A stretch of DNA of 64,000 nucleotides from CALMEH01 sp964548225 (GTDB lineage Bacteria; Acidobacteriota; Blastocatellia; Pyrinomonadales; Pyrinomonadaceae), in NCBI GenBank assembly GCA_964548225.1, contig CAZJQP010000003.1:107065-171064 (forward strand). The letters run 5' to 3'. Position 1 is the stretch's first letter. Every line of letters begins with the position of its first letter. The position numbers were made by a program, and so were the translations under genes. The notes under the pieces were generated by a model. The model was not told the DNA's origin. It ran no database searches and saw nothing but the letters and a program-made list of their open reading frames with translations. This document shows positions 7,878 to 16,254 of this stretch, in pieces.

Positions 7878-9440
7878 ATGAATTTGACGCAATTTAGCGA
7901 TTTTGCAAAATCTTTTGCCGCGAAAGCAACAGCAGCGGCAGTAATGTTTTTCGGTTTGTTGGCAATGAGTTACGGGACGGCGCAAGCGCAAGCCTTTTCG
8001 GAGGATTTCGCGGTTGTTCCGGTGCCGGGTTGGACGGTGCAAAATAATAGTGTGCCGACCGGTTCGACGGGTTGGTTTCAAGGAAATACGACAGTTTTTC
8101 CGGCGCAAGCAGGAGCAACTAACTCCTACATCGGCGCGAATTTTAATAACACGACCGGCACAAATACCATCAGCAACTGGTTAGTTTCGCCGAACCGCAC
8201 ATTTTCCAACGGCGACCAAATCAAGTTTTGGACGCGGACAACAACGGCTAGTCCGTTTCCCGATCGTTTGCAAGTGCGGCTTTCAACTGCCGGCACCAGC
8301 ACAAATGTCGGAACCGGTTCAGCCGGAGTAGGCGATTTCACGACAGTTTTGTTGGACATCAATCCGATGTATGACATCGGCGGCGTGTATCCCGAAGTTT
8401 GGACAGAATTTACAATCACATTGTCGGGTTTGGCAGGACCGACCAGCGGCAGAGTCGCGTTCAGATATTTTGTTGAAATGGGCGGACCGACGGGAGATAA
8501 CTCAAACTTTATCGGTATTGACACCTTCAGCTACACACCGGGTGCGCCGGTTGTAGCGGGCGATGCCCCGGCGGATTTCAACGGCGACGGTAAAACTGAT
8601 TGGGTTACTATTCGCAACACGGGCGGCGGCGCAAACGGTCAAATCACTTGGTTCTGGAACATCAACGGTTCAGCGGCGGCAACTTCAGCTTCGGCTTGGG
8701 GATTGGCATCGGATGAATTTTTAACCGAAGATTTTGACGGCGACGACAAAGACGATATTGCTTGCTGGAGACCGGGTGCGGCGACAGTTGCGGCATTCTA
8801 CATTCTGCAAAGTGCCACCAACACGGTTCGTGTCGAAGCCTTTGGTCAAACAGGTGATGATCCTTCGGTTGTTGATGACTACAACGGCGACAACAAAGCT
8901 GATTTAGCAGTTTGGCGTAGTTCAAACGGAACTTGGTATTACCGCACAGTTGCTAATGGCGCAGTTACCTTTATTACTTGGGGTGCAAGCGGTGATTTCC
9001 CCGTTCCGGGAGACTTTGACGGAAACGGAAGCGCAGACTTTGCGGTTCAACGCAACAACGCCGGAGCCGGAAACTTCTGGATTCGACTTTCAACCGGAAC
9101 AGTTCAACCGGTAACCGTCTTTGGATTAAACAGTGATACAGTCGTTCCCGGCGATTATGACGGCGACGGCAAAACCGATATAGCAACGGTTCGTGCCAGC
9201 GGCGGAGCTTTAACCTGGTATTGGAGACCTTCGGGCGGCGGTGCAGACCAACAAGTTACATTCGGCGCATCGGCAACCGATTTCCCGGTTCAAGGCGATT
9301 ATGATGGTGATGGCAAAACCGATATTGGTGTTTGGCGTAATGGCACTTTCTGGACAAGAGCTACAGTTGGCGGAGCAATCGGCAACTTTACTCTCGGAGC
9401 AAGTGGAGATTACCCGATAGCTAACTACAATACTCACTAA
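7878..9440 (+). CDS. Secreted cleaved-adhesin-like (choice-of-anchor J) and VCBS/FG-GAP repeat protein
   Basis: 520 residues. An N-terminal signal peptide with hydrophobic core ends near AQAQA (about residue 38). Residues about 40-215 resemble the cleaved-adhesin/choice-of-anchor J beta-sandwich (FSEDFAVVPVPGW, NTISNWLVSPN, GRVAFRYFV). From about 230 to the end are six or so VCBS/FG-GAP units of about 48 residues with Ca-binding loops such as DFNGDGKTDW, DYDGDGKTDIA and DGDGKTDIGVWR, forming a probable propeller. It is likely extracellular or surface-bound. GAGGAG precedes the ATG. A strong terminator follows. Similar modules occur in the proteins at 37714 and 43957. Confidence 0.82.
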   Translation: MNLTQFSDFAKSFAAKATAAAVMFFGLLAMSYGTAQAQAFSEDFAVVPVPGWTVQNNSVPTGSTGWFQGNTTVFPAQAGATNSYIGANFNNTTGTNTISNWLVSPNRTFSNGDQIKFWTRTTTASPFPDRLQVRLSTAGTSTNVGTGSAGVGDFTTVLLDINPMYDIGGVYPEVWTEFTITLSGLAGPTSGRVAFRYFVEMGGPTGDNSNFIGIDTFSYTPGAPVVAGDAPADFNGDGKTDWVTIRNTGGGANGQITWFWNINGSAAATSASAWGLASDEFLTEDFDGDDKDDIACWRPGAATVAAFYILQSATNTVRVEAFGQTGDDPSVVDDYNGDNKADLAVWRSSNGTWYYRTVANGAVTFITWGASGDFPVPGDFDGNGSADFAVQRNNAGAGNFWIRLSTGTVQPVTVFGLNSDTVVPGDYDGDGKTDIATVRASGGALTWYWRPSGGGADQQVTFGASATDFPVQGDYDGDGKTDIGVWRNGTFWTRATVGGAIGNFTLGASGDYPIANYNTH

Positions 9441-9461
9441 TTTTTTAGTGTGATTTAGGAT

Positions 9462-9493
9462 AAAAAGGAGGCTGAAATTTCAGCCTTCTTTTT
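9462..9493. terminator. Bidirectional rho-independent terminator between convergent genes
   Basis: A 16-bp stem (AAAAAGGAGGCTGAAA pairing with TTTCAGCCTTCTTTTT, one G-T pair) directly joins the two arms, with A-runs and T-runs at the ends that serve both strands. It sits between the plus gene ending at 9440 and the minus gene whose stop codon (9494-9492) overlaps the T-run. Confidence 0.85.
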
Positions 9494-10238
9494 ATTTTGT
9501 TTGGAAATATTTTGAAGTAATGCCGATTTCACGCAAAGTTTGCATCGTAATTTCATTTGTTCCGAAACAGTTTGAGTCTTGAAGTGTTTTATTCAATCGG
9601 GAAGGATGAATAAATCGTTCTAAAAAAAAGACATCTTCGGGCGCGGAAAATATAAATTCGTCAATCGCGCCGCCCGTCAAAAGAGCTTTGAGTTTTGCAA
9701 TTTGTGTGTCAACCGGAAACTTAACGGTAAAAATTTCCATTTCATAAACCTTTGCACCTTTAATTCTTAATTTCTTAACTATTTCGTGATTAAAGCCCTT
9801 AAAAACAGGTGCAAAAAAACTTATATCAGCGATAGTTTCATTCTGTAAATAATCTTCAAGCGAAGATAAAATATCATCAGAACTTAACGAAACGGGAATC
9901 ACGTCGGAATGAATTTGCGAAAATCTCAATCGGTCTGCAACCGACTCTCCGAAAGTCAAAACACGCTTTTCATCGAGGTTGAATAAATCAATTTCGCACT
10001 TTTCCAAAAGTTCAAGAAAATAATCAACCGCAAAAACATCAGGGAAAATAAGCCATTCGATTTGTGATAAATTGTTTTTAATAAAATCGAGGTTTTCTTT
10101 CGTTTCGATTGCTTCTGTTTCAAAAGCGGGAAACAAAAAAATTTTTGCATTTGATTCTTGAAGGAATTCGATTATTTTTCGATTTGCAGCATTTGAAAAT
10201 ATTCCGTAAGATTTTGTTTCGATAATAGTTTCCATCAA
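9492..10238 (-). CDS. Uroporphyrinogen-III synthase-like protein (HemD family)
   Basis: 248 residues of alternating beta-alpha organisation typical of the two-domain HemD fold. IEWLIFPDVFAVDYFLELLE occupies the place of the family WxxFTSxxxVxxF segment. GAIDEFIFSAPEDVFFLERF matches the second-domain analogue, and CFGTNEITMQTLREIGI resembles IGxxTAxxLxxxGI at the C terminus. HemD sequences are poorly conserved, so this rests on pattern rather than invariant residues. If correct, it cyclises hydroxymethylbilane in tetrapyrrole synthesis. No other hem gene is in the window, so it may instead be a diverged relative. Confidence 0.6.
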   Translation of the reverse strand: MMETIIETKSYGIFSNAANRKIIEFLQESNAKIFLFPAFETEAIETKENLDFIKNNLSQIEWLIFPDVFAVDYFLELLEKCEIDLFNLDEKRVLTFGESVADRLRFSQIHSDVIPVSLSSDDILSSLEDYLQNETIADISFFAPVFKGFNHEIVKKLRIKGAKVYEMEIFTVKFPVDTQIAKLKALLTGGAIDEFIFSAPEDVFFLERFIHPSRLNKTLQDSNCFGTNEITMQTLREIGITSKYFQTK

Positions 10239-10265
10239 ATTTAGATTTTAATGCTGATTAAAGTT

Positions 10266-10293
10266 TTGGCAAATGGCATTTAAGTTTTATAAT
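10266..10293 (+). promoter_or_regulatory. sigma70-type promoter of the nucleotidyltransferase/kinase operon
   Basis: TTGGCA (10266-10271), 16 bp, TATAAT (10288-10293), giving a start near 10300 and a leader of about 54 nt. The leader contains a 7-bp inverted repeat (GTCAGAA at 10302-10308, TTCTGAC at 10336-10342). No clear Shine-Dalgarno sequence is visible before the ATG at 10354. Confidence 0.6.
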
Positions 10294-10353
10294 TACAACT
10301 TGTCAGAACGACTTCAATAAGTTACTGCCACTCGCTATTCTGACTTTTCTTCT

Positions 10354-11361
10354 ATGAAAGCAATGATTTTAGCCGCCGGATTCGGCACAAGGCTTTTTCC
10401 TTTAACGATTGACCGAACAAAACCGGCAATTCCTTTTCTAGGCAAACCGCTCGTTGGTTACGTTGCCGAATATATCGCCAAATTCGGTTTTGAAGAAGTT
10501 GTTGTAAATCTTCATCATCAACCGGAATCGGTCAAAAAAGCCCTAGGCGACGGTTCGGATTTTGGCGTAAAAATTCATTACACCGAAGAAATTCCCAAGA
10601 TTTTAGGTACTGCCGGAGCATTGGATAATGCGCGGCATTTGCTCGAAGATGATACCTTTGTCATCGTCAACGGCAAGCTCATTACCGACATAGACATTTC
10701 CGCCGCAATCGAAACTCATAAAAACTCAGGCGCGATTGCGACAATGGTTTTGAAGCCGAATATCAAGCGCGAAAAATTTACCGAAGTTTATGCCGAAAAC
10801 GGCTTTCTAAAAGGTTTTGGCGATTTTGCCAAGTCGCTTTCGGCAATGGAAATCAAAGACGTTACACGCGATTTGTCTGCGCCTCTGATGTTCACCGGCA
10901 TTCATATCTTAGAACCGCAAGTTTTTGAATATATTCCACGCGGCGTTTATTCCGACATCGTGCCGACATTTTATAATCCGGCGTTAAAAAAAGGAGAAAA
11001 AATTGCCGTTCACGTTACGGATGCAAATTGGTTTGAGCTTTCAACGATTCCGCGTTACCTCGATGTTTCACTCGAAATGATGAATGGCGCAAGCGTTCTC
11101 GCGGGCGAAAATTGTCTAATTTCGGGCAGAGCCGTCGTAAAAGATACGATTATGTGGGACAATGTTTCAATCGCCGACGACGCGCATCTTTACCGCACGA
11201 TTATTGCTGATGATGTCAGAATCGAGGCGGGCGAACATTTTGAAAATGCAGCAATCGTTCGCGCCGAAATGGTCAGAAATTGCGAAGAAGTTCCCGAAAA
11301 GGCTTTGAAAGGCTACATTCAGGGCGAAAATTATATCGTTCCGTTAATTGAATATGTTTGA
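10354..11361 (+). CDS. Sugar-1-phosphate nucleotidyltransferase with C-terminal beta-helix (MurU/GMPP-like)
   Basis: Predicted cytoplasmic enzyme joining a sugar 1-phosphate to an NTP. The N terminus MKAMILAAGFGTRLFPLT...TKPAIPFLGKPL is the nucleotidyltransferase signature. ILGTAGALDNA is the nucleotide/sugar-binding loop. After about 250 come imperfect hexapeptide repeats (VLAGENCLISGRAVVKDTIM) indicating a left-handed beta-helix, absent from the roughly 225-residue Pseudomonas MurU. The usual metal-binding NGD is NGK (VNGKLITDID), although the later Asp residues remain. The next gene overlaps it and encodes an APH-type kinase, the pairing known for AmgK-MurU in Pseudomonas. Alternative: mannose-1-phosphate guanylyltransferase. 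Confidence 0.75.
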   Translation: MKAMILAAGFGTRLFPLTIDRTKPAIPFLGKPLVGYVAEYIAKFGFEEVVVNLHHQPESVKKALGDGSDFGVKIHYTEEIPKILGTAGALDNARHLLEDDTFVIVNGKLITDIDISAAIETHKNSGAIATMVLKPNIKREKFTEVYAENGFLKGFGDFAKSLSAMEIKDVTRDLSAPLMFTGIHILEPQVFEYIPRGVYSDIVPTFYNPALKKGEKIAVHVTDANWFELSTIPRYLDVSLEMMNGASVLAGENCLISGRAVVKDTIMWDNVSIADDAHLYRTIIADDVRIEAGEHFENAAIVRAEMVRNCEEVPEKALKGYIQGENYIVPLIEYV

Positions 11362-12352
11362 ATTTCGAGAAAGATTAGAACAATTTTTGCTCGAACAGAA
11401 TCAATCAACCGAAATCGAGCAACTCACGCCGGACGCTTCAACGCGAGAATATTTTCGTGTCAAATGGCAAGGAAAATCGGCGATTGCCTGCGTTTATCCG
11501 CACGATGAATTGGGCAAAACGCAATTTTCCGCGTGTCTCGACGTAACGAATGTTTTTCTCGTTTCAGATTTACCTGTCGCCGAAATTTATGCTTCAGACA
11601 CGATAAAAAGAATCATTATTCACGAAGATTTTGGCGATACAATTCTGCGAAGTGTTCTTGAAAATTCTGATAAAACAGACAAAGACAATCTCATAAATCA
11701 AGCTATTTATTTAATTGCAAAAATTCAAGCAGCAACGATGAAAGCATTTGAATTGAATTCAATTTGCTCAAAACTGAAATTTGATACGGAAAAATTATCT
11801 TGGGAATTAATTTTTTTCAAGACGCATTATTTTGAAACTCTCAAAAATGCGCCGCTTTCCAATGAAGAAAATCTCGCGCTTGAAAAAGAATTTCTCGAAC
11901 TCGCAACCGAACTCGAAACGCGGGCAAAAGTTTTATGTCATCGGGATTTTCACGCGGCAAATTTGATGATTCAAACCGGTGAACTGAAAATCATTGACCA
12001 TCAAGACGCACGAATCGGCTCGGTCGCTTACGATTTGGTTTCGCTTCTGCTTGACCGTGTAACCGAAATGCCTTCAACAGTTTGGCTCGAATCAAAAAAA
12101 CAATTTTTCCTCACAGAATGCGAAAAACTCGGTTTAGATGCGGTAAAAGATTTTGATGACGAATTTCAGTTGATGACCGTTCAGCGTTGTTTAAAAGCTA
12201 TCGGCACATTTTCGTTTCAATCCGCAACTCGCGGCAAAACTCATTTTATTCAATACATTAACCCGATGTTTCAGATTGTTCTCTCAGCTTGCGAAAACCT
12301 CAGTATTTTCCCTAATTTACAGCGAATTATAAAAATTCAAATTCAAAATTGA
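11354..12352 (+). CDS. APH-fold sugar kinase, AmgK-like
   Basis: 332 residues. The aminoglycoside-phosphotransferase fold is shown by LTPDASTREYFRVKW (glycine-rich region), the catalytic loop CHRDFHAANLMI and the metal-binding IDHQDARIGSVAYDLVSLL. This arrangement is very close in style to AmgK (HRDFHxxNLM...IDFQDAxxGPxxYDL), which phosphorylates N-acetylmuramate and GlcNAc at C1. ATG 11354 overlaps the preceding stop (11359-11361), implying translational coupling; a TTG at 11348 is a less likely start. Coupling to a sugar-1-P nucleotidyltransferase supports an anomeric sugar kinase. Substrate identity is inference. Confidence 0.7.
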   Translation: MFEFRERLEQFLLEQNQSTEIEQLTPDASTREYFRVKWQGKSAIACVYPHDELGKTQFSACLDVTNVFLVSDLPVAEIYASDTIKRIIIHEDFGDTILRSVLENSDKTDKDNLINQAIYLIAKIQAATMKAFELNSICSKLKFDTEKLSWELIFFKTHYFETLKNAPLSNEENLALEKEFLELATELETRAKVLCHRDFHAANLMIQTGELKIIDHQDARIGSVAYDLVSLLLDRVTEMPSTVWLESKKQFFLTECEKLGLDAVKDFDDEFQLMTVQRCLKAIGTFSFQSATRGKTHFIQYINPMFQIVLSACENLSIFPNLQRIIKIQIQN

Positions 12353-12434
12353 AATTTATCCTAAAAAATATGGCTTTCTTTTTTTCAATTTTCCGCATAT
12401 AGAGTTAGAAGTATAAAAATATTTGAAAAACGAA

Positions 12435-12893
12435 ATGAAGAATCTATTGATACCAATTTTACTTATCGCATTAACAGTCGGTTTCGGATGCAGAAACTTA
12501 AAGCAAGAGAAATCGCTCGACTTAAATCAAACAATTTCTCTTATCGGCAAATGGAAACCTATGAGAGCCTACGACCCGAAAACCGATAAATGGGAAGAAC
12601 TAAAACGCCCTTCAGACCCTGAAAAAGATTATTTATATGAATTTTTCGATACCGGCGATTTCGGAGTTAATCTGTTTGGTCTTGATACTTCCAAAACTTA
12701 TAAAACCGATACTTCTGTAACCCCGAAACATTTGATATTAACTGATAAAAAAAGTAAGAAAGAAGTAACATATATTTATAAATTTCAGGGTGAAAGATTA
12801 ATTCTTAAAATGGCAAGCGAGGAAAAATATGGTGTCGCCAAAGATTTTAATACTGAGCCTAATTTTATTATTTTTGAGTTGGAGAAAAAATAA
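12435..12893 (+). CDS. Small lipoprotein of unknown function
   Basis: 152 residues from ATG 12435 (an in-frame TTG lies 12 bp upstream). A hydrophobic signal ends TVGFGC with Cys19 as the probable lipidated residue. The mature part has LIGKWKPMRAYD, YLYEFFDTGDFGVN and a C-terminal FIIFELEKK, a lipocalin-like 'GKW' beta pattern. No enzyme motif is seen. It stands alone between the kinase gene and a REP-like palindrome. Confidence 0.7.
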   Translation: MKNLLIPILLIALTVGFGCRNLKQEKSLDLNQTISLIGKWKPMRAYDPKTDKWEELKRPSDPEKDYLYEFFDTGDFGVNLFGLDTSKTYKTDTSVTPKHLILTDKKSKKEVTYIYKFQGERLILKMASEEKYGVAKDFNTEPNFIIFELEKK

Positions 12894-12945
12894 ATCATCA
12901 AACTAAAGCAAAATCAGATTGAGTGTCTTGTAAGAATCAGAAGCC

Positions 12946-13003
12946 TGTGTGTGAGCAAGGACGGAACAATCAACTAAGCCGTCTCTGTCCTTGCTCACGC
13001 GCA
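12946..13003. repeat. REP-like palindrome
   Basis: TGTGTGTGAGCAAGGAC (12946-12962) pairs with GTCCTTGCTCACGCGCA (12987-13003): 12 perfect base pairs extended by G-T pairs. GACGG/CCGTC form an additional inner match. It lies in the gap between convergent genes (stops at 12893 and 13033), the usual place for REP/BIME-type elements. It could also act as a transcription barrier. Only one copy is present here, so dispersion is untested. Confidence 0.6.
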
Positions 13004-13032
13004 TGCTACCATACTTTCATTCAAAATCTGTC

Positions 13033-13845
13033 CTAATGCCGCAAATCTATAACGAAAGTGCAAAGTCTTTGCCATTCATCCAAACTTAATGTTTCAGCGC
13101 GGCGGTTTGTATTAATTCCGCATTGATTCAGAAGGTTTTCCGCGTTTGAGAATTTACTTTTCAGATTATTCAAAATCGTCTTGCGCTTTTGCACAAAACC
13201 GGCGGCGATTATTTCACGAAAAAGAGTTTCATTTTCGAATTTATTTTCATTTGGTTTTAGACTAACAACCGAACTCCAGACTTTCGGAGCGGGACGAAAA
13301 GCATTTGGAGGAACGTCGAAAAGTTTTTCTGTATCGAGATAGTTTTGCGTCAAAACTGACAAAAATCCGCGTTCACGACTTCCCTCTTTTGCCGTAATTC
13401 TTTCAACAACTTCACGCTGAAACATCAAAATCATTTCGCTGAAAACTGTCCGTTGTTCGATAAGTCTTTGCAAAATAGCGGTTGAAACATTGTAAGGCAA
13501 GTTTGCGACTAATTTGATTTTTGGTCTTTGGTCTTTGTTTTTTGCGAGTGCGTAAAAATCAACTTTAAGCGCGTCTTGTTCAATGAGTTGAAAGTGTTCG
13601 TTTTGTCCGAATTTTTCCTTTAAAACGGCAATCATTTCCCTTTCAAGTTCAATGGCGATTACATTTGCGCCGGAATTGACAAGTTTTTCAGTTAGCGCAC
13701 CGCGACCTGCACCAATTTCGATAATTGTTTCACCTATTTGAGGATTGGCGGCAAAAATAATTTTGTTGATATAGTTATTATCTATTAAGAAATTTTGTCC
13801 GAAAGATTTTTTGGCAAAAGCCATTGATTTTGTTTTTTTCATCAA
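13033..13845 (-). CDS. rsmA: 16S rRNA (adenine1518-N6/adenine1519-N6) dimethyltransferase
   Basis: SAM-dependent enzyme that dimethylates two adjacent adenines in helix 45 of 16S rRNA (KsgA). The 270 residues match the family. Signatures in order: KKSFGQNFLID at the N terminus, IEIGAGRGALTEKL (SAM motif I), VIAIELEREM, LIEQDAL, and catalytic motif IV NLPYNVSTAIL. The C-terminal RNA-recognition part contains PNAFRPAPKVWSSVV. MM at the start offers two adjacent start codons. Transcribed divergently from the DUF1800 gene. Confidence 0.95.
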   Translation of the reverse strand: MMKKTKSMAFAKKSFGQNFLIDNNYINKIIFAANPQIGETIIEIGAGRGALTEKLVNSGANVIAIELEREMIAVLKEKFGQNEHFQLIEQDALKVDFYALAKNKDQRPKIKLVANLPYNVSTAILQRLIEQRTVFSEMILMFQREVVERITAKEGSRERGFLSVLTQNYLDTEKLFDVPPNAFRPAPKVWSSVVSLKPNENKFENETLFREIIAAGFVQKRKTILNNLKSKFSNAENLLNQCGINTNRRAETLSLDEWQRLCTFVIDLRH

Positions 13846-13905
13846 AGAATATTCTAACTTTATAACAAATATTCAATCAATTGGCTTATTTTTATTACTT
13901 TTGCA

Positions 13906-13934
13906 TTGTAATTTCTACAAAATTGTTCTATAAA
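13906..13934 (+). promoter_or_regulatory. sigma70-type promoter of the DUF1800-DUF1501 operon
   Basis: TTGTAA (13906-13911), 17 bp, TATAAA (13929-13934), followed by about 60 nt of leader and AGG before ATG 13999. It lies in the 153-bp divergent gap with rsmA. Confidence 0.55.
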
Positions 13935-13998
13935 ACAAATATATTCCTTTCTGATGGCTGTTTTTTAGCCCTTCCCGAATATTTTTTAGGTAAATGAT

Positions 13999-16179
13999 AT
14001 GAAAACCGAAGATTTTAAATTGTTTTGGAAACCGTCGTTTATTTTTCTGTTGATTTGTGTCTTTTGTGTTTCAATTTTTGCTGAAACAGACCCCAATCCC
14101 GATTCGCCTGTGCCTGTGCTTTTGAGTTCACAGACAGATTCGACAAGAGTTCTTGCGGTCAGCGGAAATAACACAAACGCGAAAATGCCCCGATCATCGG
14201 AAAATGTTTTTTATCCGGGCGAAAGTTCGGTAATAACGCTTTATGTATCAAATTTGGCTTTGATGCCCGACGAAGGCGCAAATGCTTTTCGCGTTTATTT
14301 GGGCAATCAAAACGGTCAAGTTTATGAAATGCAAACACTTGACATCAAAGCAATCAGCCGACAGATTTTTGCTTTGCGTGTGAGACTTTACGAAACGGCA
14401 AATTACCGCGAACAGCCACCCGCAAATGGCGATGCGCTGATTTATTTGACTTGGCGCGGGCTTGCCAGCAATGTTTTGAAGATCGGTTTGGGAAGCACAA
14501 AAGGAGATATTAAAATTCCCGAAGCTCCGAAATTGGCAGGCTCGAAACCGGAAATTGAATCTGCAAATATTGTGGGTTATTTACACTCAGGCGACCGTGT
14601 TCGGTTTATGGAACAAGCCACTTTCGGACCGACTTCGGCACTAGATACAAGAATTCGCCGCATCGGGTTGCGAACATGGCTTGCAGAACAATTTGAAGCG
14701 CAATATCCGAGCATTAATAATCCATATCCGAATATTCCTTTAATGCCGACAACAATTCCGTCAAATTGCACCGAAGCTGCCGGACCTCTTTGTTACCGAA
14801 CGCACTATACACAAATCCCGTTGCAACAATGGTTTTTTAAGGAAGCGTTTTATGGCAATCCGCAACTTCGCCATCGTGTAACCTGGGCATTAAGCCAAAT
14901 TTTGGTTACAAGCGGCGTTCAAATTCAACAATCAAGCCATTTAATTGCGTATCACAAGGTTTTGTCTGAAAATGCTTTCGGAAATTATCGCAAATTGCTC
15001 AAAGATATTACATTAAATCCGGCAATGGGTGATTATCTCGACACAGTTCGTTCGACCAAAAATAATCCGAATGAAAATTATCCGCGCGAGATTTTGCAAT
15101 TGTTTTCAATCGGTCTTTTCAAATTGAATCAAGACGGAACTTTAATCCGCGACAATCAAGGAAATCCGATCCCGACTTATACGCAAGACGACATTAACAA
15201 CTTTTCAAAAATATTCACAGGTTGGAACTTTTGTAACCAAGGCTGTGCAAATTCTGGTTCCGGTCTGGTCAATTACAAAGATCCGCTGATTGTCAACGGG
15301 GCAAATCACGATACTACTGAAAAAACTCTTTTAAATTATCCGGGCGCACCCAATACAACAATCCAGCCTTGCACAGGTTGCAACACCGACCAAACAAAAA
15401 TTTATGCCGAACAATCACTCGATCGGGCTTTGGATAATATTTATAATCATCCAAACGTCGCTCCTTTCATCAGCAAATTGTTGATTCAACAACTCGTGAT
15501 GAGTGATCCGTCTCCGGCTTACGTCGGACGAATTGCCGATGTTTTCAATCAAAACCGAACAAATCCGACACAATTGAAAGAAGTTATTAAAGCAATTTTG
15601 CTCGATGTAGAAGCTCGTGGAAATGTCAAAACTGCTCCGCGCTACGGAAAATTACGCGAACCTGTTTTAATGACAACAACAATGGCACGCCATTTTCCTG
15701 CCGTTAATTTCTTTGTCAATGGTCCGAGCGATGGGATGTTAAGTTTTTACACGGCACGAATGGGTCAAAATCCATTTTATTCGCCAACAGTTTTCAATTA
15801 TTATTCACCGGACTATATTATCCCGGGAACAAACATTCTTGCGCCTGAATTCGAATTAATGAACACAGGATTGGGAATTAACCGAATCAATTTTGCTTAT
15901 ACGATAATTTTCAACGGCATCCAGCCGAATGCAACAGACACTTTGCAAGGCACAAGTCTTGTCTTGGATGAGGCAGTCAATATTATTGCCGCCGATCCGT
16001 CTGGCAATCAGCTTATGGATTATTTGAATAATAAAATGATGCACGGAACATTAACCACAACACAGAGAACGGCGATTCTCAACGCAGTTTTGACTGTTCC
16101 CGAATCAAGTATTGTGCTTCGTGCAAAAACGGCAATTTATTTAATCGCGGCTTCGTCGCAATATCAGGTGCAAAGATAG
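13999..16179 (+). CDS. Secreted DUF1800 domain protein
   Basis: 726 residues. The N-terminal hydrophobic stretch (about 13-30, ending near IFAE) is a signal peptide. An N-terminal beta domain (about 40-170) is followed by a DUF1800 region from about 195: RFMEQATFGPTSALDTRIRRIGLRTWLAEQF, then HRVTWALSQILVTSG, NYPREILQLFSIGLFKLNQDG and LREPVLMTTTMARHF. DUF1800 proteins are typically encoded next to DUF1501 proteins, as here. Their biochemical role is not established. Expected location is periplasm or cell surface. Confidence 0.88.
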   Translation: MKTEDFKLFWKPSFIFLLICVFCVSIFAETDPNPDSPVPVLLSSQTDSTRVLAVSGNNTNAKMPRSSENVFYPGESSVITLYVSNLALMPDEGANAFRVYLGNQNGQVYEMQTLDIKAISRQIFALRVRLYETANYREQPPANGDALIYLTWRGLASNVLKIGLGSTKGDIKIPEAPKLAGSKPEIESANIVGYLHSGDRVRFMEQATFGPTSALDTRIRRIGLRTWLAEQFEAQYPSINNPYPNIPLMPTTIPSNCTEAAGPLCYRTHYTQIPLQQWFFKEAFYGNPQLRHRVTWALSQILVTSGVQIQQSSHLIAYHKVLSENAFGNYRKLLKDITLNPAMGDYLDTVRSTKNNPNENYPREILQLFSIGLFKLNQDGTLIRDNQGNPIPTYTQDDINNFSKIFTGWNFCNQGCANSGSGLVNYKDPLIVNGANHDTTEKTLLNYPGAPNTTIQPCTGCNTDQTKIYAEQSLDRALDNIYNHPNVAPFISKLLIQQLVMSDPSPAYVGRIADVFNQNRTNPTQLKEVIKAILLDVEARGNVKTAPRYGKLREPVLMTTTMARHFPAVNFFVNGPSDGMLSFYTARMGQNPFYSPTVFNYYSPDYIIPGTNILAPEFELMNTGLGINRINFAYTIIFNGIQPNATDTLQGTSLVLDEAVNIIAADPSGNQLMDYLNNKMMHGTLTTTQRTAILNAVLTVPESSIVLRAKTAIYLIAASSQYQVQR

Positions 16180-16189
16180 TCATTTTTTT

Positions 16190-16231
16190 CGGTGTTCGTT
16201 GTAATTGCAAAAGCAATTACAACGAACATCG
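16190..16231. repeat. Perfect inverted repeat between the DUF1800 and DUF1501 genes
   Basis: GTTCGTTGTAATTGC (16194-16208), loop AAAA, then GCAATTACAACGAAC (16213-16227). The stem extends four more pairs outward with one G-T (16190-16193 with 16228-16231) and is flanked by T-run and A-run DNA that would also pair. No T-tract follows it on either strand, so it is not an ordinary terminator. It may modulate expression of the downstream gene or protect the upstream mRNA end. Confidence 0.85.
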
Positions 16232-16254
16232 AAAAACGGACAACGGACAAAATT

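Noticed and set aside
16192..16254. 21-codon N-terminal extension of the DUF1501 protein
   Set aside because: It would start at GTG inside a perfect hairpin and would hide the twin-arginine-type signal that begins at ATG 16255.
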